A stretch of 64,000 bases of DNA from an uncultured Collinsella sp. GTDB lineage: Bacteria > Actinomycetota > Coriobacteriia > Coriobacteriales > Coriobacteriaceae. The DNA lies in the NCBI GenBank assembly GCA_900543845.1, contig UQTD01000001.1:62001-126000 (forward strand). Direction: 5' to 3'. The notes below the pieces were generated by a model, which searched no databases, was not told the DNA's origin, and worked only from the letters and a program-made list of their open reading frames with translations. The position numbers were made by a program, and so were the translations under genes. Shown here piece by piece: positions 63,374 to 64,000 of the stretch. The stretch's first letter is position 1, and every line of letters begins with the position of its first letter.

Positions 63374-64000
63374 TTACTTCTTTTTCTTGGGCATCGAGAC
63401 TTTGATGCCCTGGGCCGATTTGGTCACGCGGGAGCGCTTGGCACCGGCGCCCTTCTTTTTCTTGGGCTGGGTCTGGGCCACGCCCTCGAGTGCACGAGCC
63501 TCGGCCTCGCGGACAGTGCGGTCCTCGCGGCGCTGCGCCATATCGGCGGCAACGCGCTTGGCAAAACGCTCGGCGGTCGACCCCGTCGAGCTCACCTTGC
63601 CGCCGCCGCGCCCCAGACGCACGCGCACGCCACGGCCAAAGCCGGTAGCCGCATGACGGCGACGGGGCTTAAGCGAGTCCATCATCGTGGCAAGCTTAAA
63701 GAACACTGCGCAGGTAAAGACGATGATAACCGCCAAAATGACCATCTGGCCCATCGACAGGTTGGCGATGGACAGCAGTCCCGGGAACCCGATAACGCCC
63801 GTCAAAATACCGGCGACGACAAACACGAAAAGCACCACGCGCAAGGGCGTGAGCGGCTGCGAGATGCGCCAGATCAGGCTGACACTCGCCGCGCACGACG
63901 TGAGCAGGCACATGGTCGAAAGCGTAAGCTGGCTAAAGCCAAAAACGCGCGCCACAAAGATATCGAGCGCCGCGGCCAAAATGACAGCAATCGACGCCGG
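63374..64000 (-). CDS. C-terminal part of a probable P-type cation ATPase (cut by window end)
   Basis: The frame is open through the right edge, so the N-terminal part is missing. The visible part begins within membrane helices (SIAVILAAALDIFVARVFGF; CLLTSCAASVSLIWRI; VVLFVFVVAGILTGVIG; MVILAVIIVFTCAVFFKL), whose spacing and the motif RISQPLTPLRVVLF resemble the last helices of HAD-type P-type ATPases of Gram-positive bacteria. After the final helix there is an unusual basic tail of about 100 residues rich in Arg, Lys and Gly that ends SMPKKKK. The family call is inference from pattern; the tail is certain. Confidence 0.45.
   Translation of the reverse strand, partial: PASIAVILAAALDIFVARVFGFSQLTLSTMCLLTSCAASVSLIWRISQPLTPLRVVLFVFVVAGILTGVIGFPGLLSIANLSMGQMVILAVIIVFTCAVFFKLATMMDSLKPRRRHAATGFGRGVRVRLGRGGGKVSSTGSTAERFAKRVAADMAQRREDRTVREAEARALEGVAQTQPKKKKGAGAKRSRVTKSAQGIKVSMPKKKK

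Overview
The window reads as a chromosomal segment of a high-GC actinobacterium of the class Coriobacteriia, most likely Collinsella or a close relative. The reasons are an actinobacterial-type integration host factor heading the gmk operon, frequent GTG and TTG starts, GC-rich third positions, and an AdhE plus pyruvate phosphate dikinase fermentative gene set. The genus is inference; the sequence holds no rRNA. Almost everything is core housekeeping on the minus strand. Only rpmB, adhE, the kinase after it and dinB run on the plus strand.

Region 1 (1-6.9 kb): rpsT fragment, holA, comEC and comEA (DNA uptake), then the operon mIHF-gmk-rpoZ-thiI. Region 2 (7.1-12.6 kb): a pyrimidine operon pyrR-pyrB-pyrC-pyrK-pyrD-pyrF behind a leader that can fold into three mutually exclusive hairpins ending in an intrinsic terminator. 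Region 3 (12.9-18 kb): rpmB, a RAYT (Y1/HUH) transposase unit bounded by 53-bp inverted repeats, then adhE and a small APH-fold kinase. Region 4 (18-28.4 kb): rpsB-tsf, then pyrH-frr-uppS-cdsA-dxr-rseP-ispG-proS, linking translation, UMP supply, undecaprenyl/phospholipid synthesis and the MEP pathway. The RseP homologue carries an unusual inserted helix-turn-helix-like segment.

Region 5 (28.4-35 kb): yraN-comM-dprA-trmFO-xerC, in which xerC seems to start at an ATA codon, followed upstream by rnhB and rplS. Region 6 (35-42.3 kb): ppdK and its regulatory kinase/phosphorylase, separated by a 110-bp inverted repeat and a repeat-rich promoter region, then glyS-glyQ. Region 7 (42.3-50.4 kb): rpsP-khpA-rimM-trmD-lepB, divergent dinB, rplU-rpmA, and obg-nadD-yqeK-rsfS. 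Region 8 (50.4-64 kb): a radical-SAM pair, a DUF697-like membrane protein, the rod-shape cluster mreB-mreC-mreD-PBP2-rodA, then a TPR membrane protein, a cyclophilin, a zinc-ribbon membrane protein, and the C-terminal end of a probable P-type ATPase cut by the window edge.

No CRISPR array, prophage, tRNA, rRNA or defence island was found. The most interesting signals are the pyr leader, the AUA start of xerC, the RseP insertion, and two unrelated palindromic repeat families that share a GGGAC core.
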